A DNA stretch of 36,588 nt from Novosphingobium capsulatum NBRC 12533 (GTDB lineage Bacteria; Pseudomonadota; Alphaproteobacteria; Sphingomonadales; Sphingomonadaceae). The notes below the pieces were generated by a model. It made no database searches. It had not been told where the DNA came from and was given only the letters and a program-made list of their open reading frames with translations. Positions 16,722-25,486 of the stretch are shown piece by piece. The stretch lies in contig NZ_BCYV01000030.1 in assembly GCF_001598375.1 (NCBI RefSeq), forward strand, positions 1 to 36,588, read 5' to 3'. A program made the position numbers and the translations under genes. Numbering within the stretch: position 1 is the stretch's first letter; each line of letters begins with the position of its first letter.

Positions 16722-17138
16722 ATGAACCGCCAGAATGCCTCTCCCGAACAACGCTCGGTCCGCCTGCTCAAGGTGGGCGAGCAGGTGCGCCACGTATTGT
16801 CCGAACTGCTCACGCGCCAGTACGTCCATGATGATGTGCTCAGCGCGCATACCGTGTCGGTTACCGAAGTGCGCATGTCGCCCGATCTGCGCCACGCCAC
16901 CGTCTTCATCAAGCCTTTGCTGGGCGAGGACGAGGAGATCGTGCTCAAGGCCTTGCGCACGCACACCGCCTATTTCCAGAAGGAAGTGGCCGGCCGGCTC
17001 AAGCTGAAATATGCCGCGCGGATCAAGTTCCTGCCCGACGAAAGCTTTGACGAGGCATTTCGGATCGACGCGCTGCTGTCTGATCCGCGCGTGCGCCGCG
17101 ATCTGGGCGAGGATGCAGCGGGAGAGGGCGAGGGCTGA
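16722..17138 (+). CDS. rbfA: Ribosome-binding factor A
   Basis: This is a cold-shock-linked 30S maturation factor with a KH-like fold. The 138-residue product has RLLKVGEQVRHVLSELL, then VSVTEVRMSPDLRHATVFI, then LRTHTAYFQKEVAGRLKLKYAARIKFLPDESFD (around 16940-17050). These are the family landmarks, in order. The acidic tail is common in alphaproteobacteria. It is normally adjacent to infB; here four unrelated genes lie between. Confidence 0.95.
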   Translation: MNRQNASPEQRSVRLLKVGEQVRHVLSELLTRQYVHDDVLSAHTVSVTEVRMSPDLRHATVFIKPLLGEDEEIVLKALRTHTAYFQKEVAGRLKLKYAARIKFLPDESFDEAFRIDALLSDPRVRRDLGEDAAGEGEG

Positions 17139-17165
17139 TCGGCCCCGCCACCGCCTCGCGCCACC

Positions 17166-17768
17166 ATGGCCAAGCTCTATTTCTATTATGCCAGCATGAA
17201 CGCTGGCAAATCGACCAACCTGCTCCAGGCCGCGTTCAACTATCACGAGCGCGGCATGGCGACGATGCTGTGGACCGCCGCGCTCGATGATCGCGCCGAA
17301 CACCTTGGGCCGGGGCGGGCCATTGCCAGCCGCGTTGGCCTTTATGCCGATGCCCACCGCTTTTCCCCGCAAACCGATCTGTGGCAGGCGGTCAGCGCCG
17401 AACTGGCCACGGGGCCGCTCGCCTGCGTGCTGGTGGACGAGGCGCAGTTCCTGACCAGGGCACAGGTATGGCAACTGGCCGATCTGGCCGATCGCGCGGG
17501 CGTTCCCGTGCTGTGCTATGGCCTGCGCACCGATTTCCGCGGAGACCTGTTCGAAGGTTCTGCCGCGCTGCTTGGCCTGGCCGATAGCCTGGTGGAATTG
17601 AAGGCGGTGTGCCACTGCGGCCGCAAGGCGACGATGAACCTGCGGGTCGACGCGCAGGGACACCCCGTGCGCGAAGGCGCGCAGACCGAAATCGGCGGCA
17701 ACGAACGCTATCTTTCTCTTTGCCGCGCGCATTTCAGCGCGGCGCTGCGCCAGGACGAACACCCATGA
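17166..17768 (+). CDS. tdk: Thymidine kinase
   Basis: It phosphorylates thymidine to dTMP with ATP (salvage). The 200-residue protein of the bacterial type II family has the P-loop ASMNAGKST (9-17), the DEAQFLT motif with the catalytic Glu, and YGLRTDFRGDLFEGS as lasso-region landmark. Zinc-ribbon cysteines are present in VCHCGRKA and SLCRAHF. It follows rbfA by 27 bp, and its stop overlaps the GNAT start (ATGA). Confidence 0.96.
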   Translation: MAKLYFYYASMNAGKSTNLLQAAFNYHERGMATMLWTAALDDRAEHLGPGRAIASRVGLYADAHRFSPQTDLWQAVSAELATGPLACVLVDEAQFLTRAQVWQLADLADRAGVPVLCYGLRTDFRGDLFEGSAALLGLADSLVELKAVCHCGRKATMNLRVDAQGHPVREGAQTEIGGNERYLSLCRAHFSAALRQDEHP

Positions 17769-18310
17769 GCGATGGCCTTTACGTTCCCCTGGCCGAGGGC
17801 AACCTGGTGCTGGAGCCGCTGGCAGAGCGGCACCGCGAAGGCCTGCGCGCGGCCTGCGCGCAGGATCAGGAGATATGGGCGGTCTATCCGCACGATTATC
17901 TGGGCGACAGTTTCGACCCACAGTTCGATCGCCTGCTTGAAGGCGGGACCGCACGGCGGATCTATGCCGTGCTGGCCGATGGCGCAGTGGTGGGCATGAC
18001 CGGCTGGATCGAGCATGGCGCGCCAGGCTGGTCGATCGAGATCGGCAACAGCTACATCGTGCCGGCGCTGCGCGGCACGGGGTTCAACGGCCGGCTCAAG
18101 CGGCTAATGCTCGGCCATGCCTTTGCCTGCGGGCTTGAGCGGGTGGTGTTCAAGGTTGATCGAATCAACGCCCGCAGCCAGGCCGCCGTACGCAAGCTGG
18201 GCGGTGTGGAAGAAGGCGTGATGCGCCACGAACGCCGCACCTGGACGGGCCGGGTGCGCGACACGGTGCTGTTTTCGATCCTACGCGACGAATGGATGGC
18301 ACGGCCATGA
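17765..18310 (+). CDS. GNAT-family N-acetyltransferase
   Basis: This 181-residue acetyltransferase resembles the RimJ/RimL-like group. The acetyl-CoA loop is PALRGTGFNGRLKRLML, followed by VVFKVDRINARSQAAVRKLGGVEEGVMRHER, found near 18145-18235, a hallmark of this group. The protein or small-molecule substrate is unknown. It is ATGA-coupled at both ends, to tdk upstream and to the M50 protease downstream, so the three genes form one transcription-translation unit. Confidence 0.9.
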   Translation: MSDGLYVPLAEGNLVLEPLAERHREGLRAACAQDQEIWAVYPHDYLGDSFDPQFDRLLEGGTARRIYAVLADGAVVGMTGWIEHGAPGWSIEIGNSYIVPALRGTGFNGRLKRLMLGHAFACGLERVVFKVDRINARSQAAVRKLGGVEEGVMRHERRTWTGRVRDTVLFSILRDEWMARP

Positions 18311-18999
18311 ACGACACGCTGTACAGCCTCGCCACGGTGGCCATTCCGATGATCGTGGCCATCGTGTTTCACGAAGTGGCGCATGGCCGCATGGCCCGCC
18401 TGCTGGGTGATCACACCGCGCAGGACATGGGGCGGTTGAGCTTCAACCCGCTGCGCCACGTCGATCCGGTAGGCACGGTGATCCTGCCTGGCATGCTCGC
18501 GCTCGCCCATGCGCCGGTGTTTGGCTGGGCCCGCCCGGTGCCGGTGGATGTGCGTGGCCTGCCGCATCCGCGCCGAGCGATGATGCTGGTGGGCGCTGCC
18601 GGGCCGGCGATGAACTTTGCCCTGGCCGTGGTGGCGGCGCTGGGCCTGGGGATCATGGCGCGGCTGGCGCCGGGACCTGGCGCGGTGGCCCAGTTCGTGG
18701 CGGCGAACCTGGTGAATTTCCTGGCCATCAATCTGTTCCTTGCCTGTTTCAACCTGCTTCCGCTGCCGCCGTTCGATGGATCGCACATCGTCGAGGGCCT
18801 GCTGCCGCGCCCGGCGGCGCAGGCCTATGCCCGACTGCGTCCCTTGGGCTTTCCGATCATGCTGGTCCTGCTGGTGGTCCTGCCCTGGATGATGCCATCG
18901 TTCGATCCGGTGCGTGCGGTCGTGGTGCCGCCGGTGACGTGGTTGGCCGACCACTACATCGCGCTGGCCGAACTGGTAGCAGGCCGCCCGCTGGGCTGA
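18307..18999 (+). CDS. Site-2-protease-like M50 membrane metallopeptidase
   Basis: This is a 230-residue polytopic protein. The zinc site HEVAH is at residues 22-26 within the first membrane segment, and the second ligand motif appears in NLLPLPPFDGSHI, as in the short YwhC-like S2P branch without PDZ or CBS domains. GPAMNFALAVVAALGLG is the conserved N-x-x-x-A segment. Such proteases cut substrates within the membrane, often anti-sigma factors; none is encoded next to it. ATG 18307 overlaps the GNAT stop. Confidence 0.92.
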   Translation: MNDTLYSLATVAIPMIVAIVFHEVAHGRMARLLGDHTAQDMGRLSFNPLRHVDPVGTVILPGMLALAHAPVFGWARPVPVDVRGLPHPRRAMMLVGAAGPAMNFALAVVAALGLGIMARLAPGPGAVAQFVAANLVNFLAINLFLACFNLLPLPPFDGSHIVEGLLPRPAAQAYARLRPLGFPIMLVLLVVLPWMMPSFDPVRAVVVPPVTWLADHYIALAELVAGRPLG

Positions 19000-19116
19000 T
19001 GCTGCAGGGGGATTAACGTACTTTCAGCTTGGTCGCCAATTGTCGCGCCGGGCTTGATCGCGCGGGCGCGCTGCCCATGTCGATACCATTGGTTCGACAT
19101 GACAAGGAGTTGGCCC

Positions 19117-19497
19117 ATGATCCGCATTGCTGCACTGGCCGCGCTGGCGCTAGCCGCAACCCCCGCTCTCGCCCAGGCGCCGGCAAGCCCGGCCCAGCCG
19201 GCCGAGGCCTCGATTCCCTTCGTAAACCACGGCGGCATTCGCGACTGGCGTGCCCAGGGCGACAGCACGCTTTATGTACAGGATCAGAGCGGTCAGTGGT
19301 ATCGCGCCAGCCTGATGGGCCCGGCGTTCGATCTGCCGTTTGCCCAAGCGATCGGGTTCGATGCACGCGGCACCGATACTTTTGACCGTTTCGCCAGCGT
19401 GGTGGTGCACGGGCAAAGCTATCCGGTGCAAAGCCTGGTGAAAGTGGCTGGCCCGCCGATGAAGGCGAAGGCGGCGCCGGCAAAGCCTGCGGCCTGA
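19117..19497 (+). CDS. DUF6491-type secreted protein
   Basis: This is a 126-residue exported protein. The signal peptide MIRIAALAALALAATPALAQ is cleaved near residue 20, then comes a Pro/Ala linker. A compact domain beginning SIPFVNHGGIRDWRAQGDST follows, with LYVQDQSGQWYRASL. This pattern is typical of a sphingomonad family of unknown function. AAGGAG lies seven bases before ATG 19117. The C-terminal tail is rich in Ala, Lys and Pro. Confidence 0.82.
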   Translation: MIRIAALAALALAATPALAQAPASPAQPAEASIPFVNHGGIRDWRAQGDSTLYVQDQSGQWYRASLMGPAFDLPFAQAIGFDARGTDTFDRFASVVVHGQSYPVQSLVKVAGPPMKAKAAPAKPAA

Positions 19498-19553
19498 CGC
19501 GCCCTGCGCCAAAGGGCTGACAGAGCGGCGCGCAGCCGCTAGGGCGCGCGGCC

Positions 19554-20453
19554 ATGGCAGATGGCTGGATCATTCTCGACAAGCCGCTGACCCTGGGATC
19601 GACCCAGGGTGTGGCGGCGGTGAAGCGGAACCTGCGTGCGCGCGGTCTTGGCAAGTGCAAGGTGGGCCATGGCGGCACGCTCGATCCCCTGGCCACTGGC
19701 GTGCTGCCGATCGCCGTGGGCGAGGCAACCAAGCTGTGCGGGCGCATGCTCGATGCGCATAAAGCCTATGCCTTCACCGTGGCCTTTGGCGCAGAAACCG
19801 ATACGCTCGATCTGGAAGGGGCGGTAATCGGCCACAGTACGGTGCGGCCCACCCGCGCCGCGCTCGATGCGGCGTTGGCGGCCTTTACCGGGCCGATTGC
19901 CCAGGTGCCGCCGGCCTATTCCGCGCTCAAGGTCGATGGCGAGCGCGCCTATGACCTGGCGCGCGCCGGGCATGACGTGGTCTTGGCCGCCCGCAACGTG
20001 ACCATCCATGCGCTGCGCGTGCTGGAAACCCAGGGCAGCGACGCGGCGCTGGACAGTGCCACGCTGGAGGCCGATGTATCCAAGGGCACCTATATCCGCA
20101 GCCTGGCGCGCGACATCGCCCTGGCCCTTGGCACGCGCGGCCATGTTACCATGCTGCGCCGTCTCAAGGCCGGGCCGTTCACCCTGGATCAGGCGATTTC
20201 GCTGGACAAATTGAACGATTGGGGCCAAGGCGCGGCCCTTGAGAACGTAATCTTGCCTGTGGAGGCAGGGCTGGTCGACATCCCGGCTCTTGACCTCAAC
20301 CCCGAACAGGCCGGGGCGGTCCGCCAGGGCCGCGTTCTTTCGGGGTTGCCCTTTCCTGACGGGCTATGGTGGGCGCGGTGCGGCGGCAAGCCGGTCGCGC
20401 TGGTCATGCTGGCAGGTGGCGCCTTGCGCGTTGAACGGGGTTTCAACCTTTGA
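19554..20453 (+). CDS. truB: tRNA pseudouridine(55) synthase
   Basis: It converts U55 of the tRNA T loop to pseudouridine. The 299 residues begin GWIILDKPLTLGSTQ. The catalytic Asp44 is in GHGGTLDPLATGVLPI, and KAYAFTVAFGAETDTLD and VPPAYSALKVDGERAYDLAR follow in the family order. YIRSLARDIALAL is the conserved C-terminal motif. It is separated from rpsO by 22 bp and probably transcribed with it. Confidence 0.96.
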   Translation: MADGWIILDKPLTLGSTQGVAAVKRNLRARGLGKCKVGHGGTLDPLATGVLPIAVGEATKLCGRMLDAHKAYAFTVAFGAETDTLDLEGAVIGHSTVRPTRAALDAALAAFTGPIAQVPPAYSALKVDGERAYDLARAGHDVVLAARNVTIHALRVLETQGSDAALDSATLEADVSKGTYIRSLARDIALALGTRGHVTMLRRLKAGPFTLDQAISLDKLNDWGQGAALENVILPVEAGLVDIPALDLNPEQAGAVRQGRVLSGLPFPDGLWWARCGGKPVALVMLAGGALRVERGFNL

Positions 20454-20475
20454 GCATGTCGCGGAGTGAATACTT

Positions 20476-20745
20476 ATGTCGGTGACCCCGGAAAAGAAGC
20501 AGGAAATCATCCAGGACAACGCGCGCGCCGCCGGTGATACCGGTTCGCCCGAAGTTCAGGTGGCTATCCTCACCGAGCGGATCGTCAACCTCACCGAACA
20601 CTTCAAGGGCCACCACAAGGACAACCATTCGCGTCGTGGCCTTCTGCAGATGGTGAACAAGCGTCGTTCGCTGCTCGACTACCTGAAGAAGAAGGACGTC
20701 GATCGCTACAACGCGCTGATCCAGAAGCTTGGTCTGCGTAAGTAA
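20476..20745 (+). CDS. rpsO: 30S ribosomal protein S15
   Basis: This is an 89-residue primary binder of the 16S rRNA central domain. It has the full family pattern: GSPEVQVAILTERI, LTEHFKGHHKDNHSRRGLL and a C-terminal YLKKKDVDRYNALIQKLGLRK (20686-20742). A strong terminator hairpin starts 9 bp after the stop, so pnp either depends on readthrough or has its own promoter in the 293-bp leader. Confidence 0.98.
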   Translation: MSVTPEKKQEIIQDNARAAGDTGSPEVQVAILTERIVNLTEHFKGHHKDNHSRRGLLQMVNKRRSLLDYLKKKDVDRYNALIQKLGLRK

Positions 20746-20753
20746 GTTCACAG

Positions 20754-20780
20754 ACGGCCCGCCACCCGGCGGGCCGTTTT
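20754..20780 (+). terminator. Intrinsic terminator after rpsO
   Basis: A GC stem (acggcccgcc / ggcgggccgt, 10 bp, loop acc) is followed by TTTT. It begins 9 bp past the rpsO stop. It is also the first hairpin of an imperfect tandem duplication that fills the start of the pnp leader. Confidence 0.85.
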
Positions 20781-20855
20781 GTTTGTAGATCCGCCAGCGA
20801 GGCTGGCGGCGGCCGCCACCCGGCGGACCGTTGTAGATCTGCCTATCAAGGCAGA
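20762..20855 (+). repeat. Tandemly duplicated hairpin unit in the rpsO-pnp leader
   Basis: Two units share gccacccggcgg, ccgtt and gtagatc plus a following small hairpin. Unit 1 (20762-20809) ends with hairpin ccgccagc-gag-gctggcgg. Unit 2 (20814-20855) ends with tctgcct-atca-aggcaga. The hairpin sequences differ on both arms but keep pairing. In many bacteria the pnp leader folds into structures cut by RNase III and used by PNPase for autoregulation; whether these do so is inference. The rest of the leader to 21038 is non-coding. Confidence 0.7.
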
Positions 20856-21038
20856 CAGGCCTGGATTGGCCACGATCCGATGCAAAAGGCATTCGGCGCT
20901 GGCGCAATCCATGGTAAGGCAAAGGCGCCTCGCGCAATTCGGCGCAGGCACCACGGGGCCAAGCCCCACACCGGACCGGGACGGCACCCCGGCAGCAAAT
21001 CCCGCCGGCAATAGGGCCCGTGGGGCGAAGGAATATTC

Positions 21039-23354
21039 ATGTTCGACGTCAAGACCGTATCGCTGGAGTGGGGCGGAAAGACCCTCACTCTGGAAACTGG
21101 CCGCATTGCGCGCCAAGCCGATGGTGCCGTGCTGGCAACCTATGGCGAAACCGTTGTGCTTTGCGCGGTGACCGCCGCCAAGTCGGTGAAGGAAGGCCAG
21201 GACTTCTTCCCGCTGACCGTGCACTATCAGGAAAAGTTTTCCGCAGCTGGCCGCATCCCCGGTGGCTTCTTCAAGCGTGAACGCGGCGCCACCGAAAAGG
21301 AAACGCTGGTCTCGCGCCTGATCGACCGTCCGGTGCGCCCGCTGTTCCCCGAAGGTTTCTACAACGAAATCAACGTCATCTGCCAGGTGATGAGCTATGA
21401 CGGCGAGACCGAACCCGATATCGTCGCGCTGGTTGCCGCCTCGGCCGCGCTGACCATCTCGGGCGTGCCGTTCATGGGCCCGATCGGCGCTGCGCGCGTC
21501 GGCTTCAAGGATGGCGAATACCAGCTCAACCCGTCGCTGTCCGAAGCTGCCTCTGGCCGCCTCGACCTGGTGGTCGCCGCAACCGATGCTGCCGTGATGA
21601 TGGTGGAATCGGAAGCCAAGGAGCTGACCGAAGAGGAAATGCTCGGCGCGGTGGTCTTTGCCCACAACGAAAGCCGCAAGGTAATCGGCGCGATCATCGA
21701 GCTGGCCGAAAAGGCCGCCAAGGATCCTTGGGAAATCGACCTGTCGGACAACACCGCCGACATCAAGGCCAAGCTCAAGAAGGGCGTTGGCGCCGATATC
21801 GCGGCGGCTTACAAGCTGACCGACAAGTCGGCCCGTTCGAACGCCCTGAACGACGTGCGCGCCAAGGCCAAGACGCTGTTTGCGGATGAAACCCCGCAGA
21901 CGCAGATGGTGGCGATCAAGACGCTCAAGAAGCTGGAAGCCGAAATCGTGCGCGGCGCCATCATCAAGGATGGCCAGCGTATCGACGGCCGCACCGTCAC
22001 CCAGGTTCGCCCGATCGAATCGATCGTTGGCTTCCTGCCGCGCACCCACGGTTCGTCGCTGTTCACCCGCGGCGAAACCCAGGCCATCTGCACCACCACC
22101 CTTGGCACCAAGGATGCAGAGCAGATGATCGACGGGCTCGACGGCCTGAGCTATCAGCGCTTCATGCTGCACTACAACTTCCCCCCCTATTCGGTGGGTG
22201 AAGTGGGCCGCTTTGGCGCCCCCGGTCGCCGCGAAGTGGGCCATGGCAAGCTGGCCTGGCGCGCGCTCAACCCGGTGCTGCCGACCAAGGACGAGTTCCC
22301 CTACACGATCCGCGTACTGTCCGACATTACCGAATCCAACGGCTCTTCGTCGATGGCCACGGTGTGCGGCGGCTGCTTGTCGATGATGGACGCTGGCGTT
22401 CCCATCGCGCGCCCGGTTTCGGGCATCGCCATGGGCCTGATCCTGGAAGGCAAGGACTTTGCCGTCCTGTCCGACATCCTGGGTGATGAAGATCACCTGG
22501 GCGACATGGACTTCAAGGTGGCCGGCACCAGCGAAGGCATCACCTCGCTGCAGATGGACATCAAGATCGCCGGGATCACCGAGGAAATCATGCGCAAGGC
22601 CCTGGCCCAGGCCAAGGAAGGCCGCGCGCACATTCTGGGTGAAATGACCAAGGCGCTGGGTTCGGCTCGTAACGAGCTGTCGGCCCATGCTCCGCGCATC
22701 GAGACGCTCCAGATCGACAAGTCGAAGATCCGCGAAGTGATCGGCACCGGCGGCAAGGTCATCCGCGAAATCGTCGCGGAAACCGGTGCCAAGGTCGACA
22801 TCGATGACGAAGGCCTGATCAAGATCTCGTCGTCCGATCTCTCGCAGATCGAAGCGGCCAAGAACTGGATTCTCGGCATCGTCGAAGAACCGGAAGTCGG
22901 CAAGGTCTACAACGGCAAGGTCGTCAACATCGTCGATTTCGGTGCTTTCGTGAACTTCATGGGCGGCAAGGACGGTCTCGTCCACGTGTCGGAAATGAAG
23001 AACGAGCGCGTGGAAAAGCCCGGCGACGTCGTCAAGGAAGGCCAGGAAGTCAAGGTCAAGGTCCTCGAGATCGACAACCGTGGCAAGGTGCGCCTGTCGA
23101 TGCGCGTAGTGGACCAGGAAACTGGCGAAGCGCTGGAAGATACCCGCCCGGCGCGCGAACCGCGTGAACCGCGCGGTGATCGTGGCGACCGCGGTGATCG
23201 CGGTGGTGACCGTCGTGGCCCGCGCAGCGATCGTGGCCCGCGCCGCGATGGCGATCGTGGTCCGCGTCGCGAAGGTGGCGATCGCCCCCGTCGTGACCGC
23301 GACGAAGGCCCGGCTCCCGATCACATGCCGGCGTTCCTCAAGTCTGACGACTGA
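21039..23354 (+). CDS. pnp: Polyribonucleotide nucleotidyltransferase (PNPase)
   Basis: This is a 3'-5' phosphorolytic exoribonuclease and degradosome component. The 771 residues contain two RNase PH-like domains (about 1-220 and 305-545) with an all-helical linker. A KH domain with IGTGGKVIRE near 568 and an S1 domain (about 620-690, VDFGAFVNFMGGKDGLVHVSEM around 22930-22995) follow. A C-terminal Arg/Gly/Asp-rich tail with RGDRGDRGGDRRG-type repeats (about 710-765) is probably disordered and may bind RNA or partners. FFKRERGATEKETLVSRLID is a conserved active-site region. It is followed by a terminator. Confidence 0.98.
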   Translation: MFDVKTVSLEWGGKTLTLETGRIARQADGAVLATYGETVVLCAVTAAKSVKEGQDFFPLTVHYQEKFSAAGRIPGGFFKRERGATEKETLVSRLIDRPVRPLFPEGFYNEINVICQVMSYDGETEPDIVALVAASAALTISGVPFMGPIGAARVGFKDGEYQLNPSLSEAASGRLDLVVAATDAAVMMVESEAKELTEEEMLGAVVFAHNESRKVIGAIIELAEKAAKDPWEIDLSDNTADIKAKLKKGVGADIAAAYKLTDKSARSNALNDVRAKAKTLFADETPQTQMVAIKTLKKLEAEIVRGAIIKDGQRIDGRTVTQVRPIESIVGFLPRTHGSSLFTRGETQAICTTTLGTKDAEQMIDGLDGLSYQRFMLHYNFPPYSVGEVGRFGAPGRREVGHGKLAWRALNPVLPTKDEFPYTIRVLSDITESNGSSSMATVCGGCLSMMDAGVPIARPVSGIAMGLILEGKDFAVLSDILGDEDHLGDMDFKVAGTSEGITSLQMDIKIAGITEEIMRKALAQAKEGRAHILGEMTKALGSARNELSAHAPRIETLQIDKSKIREVIGTGGKVIREIVAETGAKVDIDDEGLIKISSSDLSQIEAAKNWILGIVEEPEVGKVYNGKVVNIVDFGAFVNFMGGKDGLVHVSEMKNERVEKPGDVVKEGQEVKVKVLEIDNRGKVRLSMRVVDQETGEALEDTRPAREPREPRGDRGDRGDRGGDRRGPRSDRGPRRDGDRGPRREGGDRPRRDRDEGPAPDHMPAFLKSDD

Positions 23355-23381
23355 GGCATTCCGGCCTGATGGCAACAAGGA

Positions 23382-23411
23382 AGGCTCGCACCGCCCGGTG
23401 CGGGCCTTTCT
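23382..23411 (+). terminator. Intrinsic terminator after pnp
   Basis: A 12-bp stem (aggctcgcaccg / cggtgcgggcct, one G-U pair) with a tight loop is followed by TTCTT. It sits 27 bp after the pnp stop and just before the convergent GGDEF gene ends. Confidence 0.8.
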
Positions 23412-23415
23412 TGCG

Positions 23416-24558
23416 TCAGGGCCTGGCGCGTTGCCCGGCCGGCTGCGCGCGGTCTGTCAGCATGACGCGGTTGCGCCCGGCGTTCTTGGCGGCATAGAGC
23501 GCGCCGTCTGCCGCGCTGAGTGCGCTTTCCAGGTCGCCACAGGCCACGGCATCGGCAATGCCGCCGGAAATCGTGACCAGGCCGAACGGAATATCGGTGC
23601 TGCGGTTGATCATGCGTCGTTCGGCAACCCGGGCCCGCGCGCCATCGAGCAGGGCCAACGCCTGGCCGGGGTTATGGCCGGGAAACAGCACGCCGAATTC
23701 CTCCCCGCCAATGCGGCCGACAAAGCATTCGCAATCGCGCAGCGTGGCGATGGTTTCAGCAATCACCTTGAGCACGCGATCACCGGCAGCATGGCCGTGG
23801 CGATCGTTGATGTGCTTGAAATGATCGATATCCACCACCGCCAGGCACAGCGGCGCGGCCGTGCGGCGCGCCAGATCCAGCGCTTGGGCAAACTGGCGCT
23901 CGAACGCGCGGCGGTTGGCCAGCCCGGTGAGGTGGTCTTCATCGGCAACGCGCTGAACCTGTTCCAGCGTGCTCTGCAATTCGGCGCTGCGCTTGCGGCT
24001 GGCGGCAAGTTCGGCATGAAGTTGGCTTGCCTGAACCAGCATGGCGCGGGCGGCATCGGCCAGCTTGCGCACCAGTGCCTCGTCGGCGCCGGCCTGTGCC
24101 ATGTCGGCCAGGTGGCTTTGCAGACTGTCGGAAAAGTCGTCGCTGGCCTGCATGGCATCGTGCGTGCTGCGATCGAACGCGGTCAGGCTTTCGCGCACGT
24201 GGCACAGCAGGGTGACGAGCTGTTCGGCGGCCATGTCCTGCGCCGGATGGCGTAGCGCCTGTTCCAGCCAGGCAAGGTCCATCGGCAGGCCGGCGGCGAT
24301 GCGTTGTACCAGCAATTCGGCCAGGCGAGGGTTTGCGCCAGTGACGCAATCATGCGCCATCACCAGCGTGAACGGGCTGATCGGCAGGTCGTGCTCTACC
24401 AGCAGCGCCGCCAGCCGTGCCAGCAAGGCCCGCCGACCGGCAAGCGCCTCGGCCGTTTCTGCAAGATCGCCGGCTGCGGCATTGTCTCCCGCCAGGCCAA
24501 GCCTGTGCCACAGGCGCTGAAATGGGCTCTCGGCCCGCCGGTGATCGTGTTTCCCCAT
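23416..24558 (-). CDS. GGDEF-domain protein, putative diguanylate cyclase
   Basis: This enzyme probably makes c-di-GMP from two GTP. The 380 residues have a helical N-terminal region of about 200 residues with no recognised sensor domain or membrane span. A GGDEF domain (about 207-370) follows: DHLTGLANRRAFERQF, VVDIDHFKHINDRHGHAAGD and the active-site GGEEF at 284-288. The upstream inhibitory RxxD site is absent (DCEC occupies that place), so product feedback at that site is unlikely. ATG 24558 is preferred over a TTG three codons earlier; neither has a clear ribosome-binding site. Confidence 0.9.
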   Translation of the reverse strand: MGKHDHRRAESPFQRLWHRLGLAGDNAAAGDLAETAEALAGRRALLARLAALLVEHDLPISPFTLVMAHDCVTGANPRLAELLVQRIAAGLPMDLAWLEQALRHPAQDMAAEQLVTLLCHVRESLTAFDRSTHDAMQASDDFSDSLQSHLADMAQAGADEALVRKLADAARAMLVQASQLHAELAASRKRSAELQSTLEQVQRVADEDHLTGLANRRAFERQFAQALDLARRTAAPLCLAVVDIDHFKHINDRHGHAAGDRVLKVIAETIATLRDCECFVGRIGGEEFGVLFPGHNPGQALALLDGARARVAERRMINRSTDIPFGLVTISGGIADAVACGDLESALSAADGALYAAKNAGRNRVMLTDRAQPAGQRARP

Positions 24559-24565
24559 GGCCGGC

Positions 24566-24605
24566 AAAACGACAAGGCCGCAACCCGGTTAAGGGTCGCG
24601 GCCTT
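24566..24605 (-). terminator. Intrinsic terminator after gcrA (minus strand)
   Basis: On the minus strand a 13-bp stem (aaggccgcgaccc / gggttgcggcctt, one G-U pair) with a 6-base loop is followed a few bases on by gttttg. It lies 50 bp beyond the gcrA stop and directly upstream of the GGDEF start, so it insulates the two genes. Confidence 0.82.
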
Positions 24606-24655
24606 GCGTAGAACCGTGGTAACCGGGCGTCAGGCCCGGCTGGATTACGGATGGT

Positions 24656-25396
24656 TCAGCGCACGCGCGGCCCGCCAAACGGCATCGGCGGGGGCGGGCG
24701 GCGGTGGCCACGCGGCAGTTGCGCCTGATAGGCGCGACCGCAGTGTTCCACGCAGTAGGGGAACCCAGGGTTCACCTTCTCACCGCAGAAATGGAAGTCA
24801 GGTTCACCCGGGTGGCCCATCGGCCAGCGGCAGATGCGATCGTTGAGATCGAGCAGGCTGGTCTTGTCGGCGATTTCCGGGCTGGGCCGTGCCGGCACCA
24901 GGCGACGCGGCGGCGCAGGCGGGATCGGTGCCTGTTGGTCGCCGGGGCCTTGGCGCAGGAAGCCGCCCGGGCCAACCGAAACGACGCGCGGCGTCGGCGC
25001 TGCGGGCGCAGGCGCCGCGTCGCCGGCCGGAGCAGCGCTGGCGGCCGGCGGGGGCGAGGCAGCCGGCGCAGCTGGCGCCGGGCGTGGCGCTGGTGCCGGG
25101 CGTGCTTCAACCGGGGCGGGGGCAGGCGTCGGCTTGGGTGCGGCCGGGCGCGCTTCGGCAACCGGCGGCGCGGGCGGCGCTGCAGGCTTTGCCGGCTTGG
25201 GTGCGGCCGCGGCCGCAGGCTCGCTCTTGTCGTTAGCCTTGACCGGGGAAGGGCGCGCCTTCAGGCCCAGGCGATGGGCCTTGCCGATCACGGCGTTGCG
25301 GCTGACCCCGCCAAGCTCTTCAGCGATCTGGCTGGCGGTTGCGCCGCCTTCCCACATCTTGGTCAGTTTCTCGATCCGCTCGTCGGTCCAGCTCAT
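24656..25396 (-). CDS. gcrA: Cell-cycle transcriptional regulator GcrA
   Basis: GcrA binds sigma70-holoenzyme and activates promoters carrying CcrM-methylated GANTC sites; it is restricted to alphaproteobacteria. The 246-residue protein has the N-terminal homeodomain-like HTH (MSWTDERIEKLTKMWEGG, then SRNAVIGKAHRLGLKAR). A long Pro/Ala-rich linker (about 50-165) follows, then the C-terminal polymerase-binding region ICRWPMGHPGEPDFHFCG with four cysteines (to YCVEHC). The linker is much longer than in Caulobacter GcrA (about 170 residues in total, from memory). It is divergent from the ABC permease over 90 bp. Confidence 0.93.
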   Translation of the reverse strand: MSWTDERIEKLTKMWEGGATASQIAEELGGVSRNAVIGKAHRLGLKARPSPVKANDKSEPAAAAAPKPAKPAAPPAPPVAEARPAAPKPTPAPAPVEARPAPAPRPAPAAPAASPPPAASAAPAGDAAPAPAAPTPRVVSVGPGGFLRQGPGDQQAPIPPAPPRRLVPARPSPEIADKTSLLDLNDRICRWPMGHPGEPDFHFCGEKVNPGFPYCVEHCGRAYQAQLPRGHRRPPPPMPFGGPRVR

Positions 25397-25486
25397 CCGT
25401 TCGAAAACCCTTGCATGGGCCAGGGGTGCGTCCCTTGCCCTTTCATCTTCTTGCCATCGGCCGCCGCGCGCGATACCGCGCCCGTC

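Noticed and set aside
20748..23378. 876-codon minus-strand frame opposite pnp
   Set aside because: Antisense shadow; repetitive Ala/Thr end mirrors the Arg/Gly/Asp tail of PNPase.
23164..24255. 363-codon plus-strand frame from the pnp end through the GGDEF gene
   Set aside because: It runs over a terminator and is antisense to the GGDEF domain.
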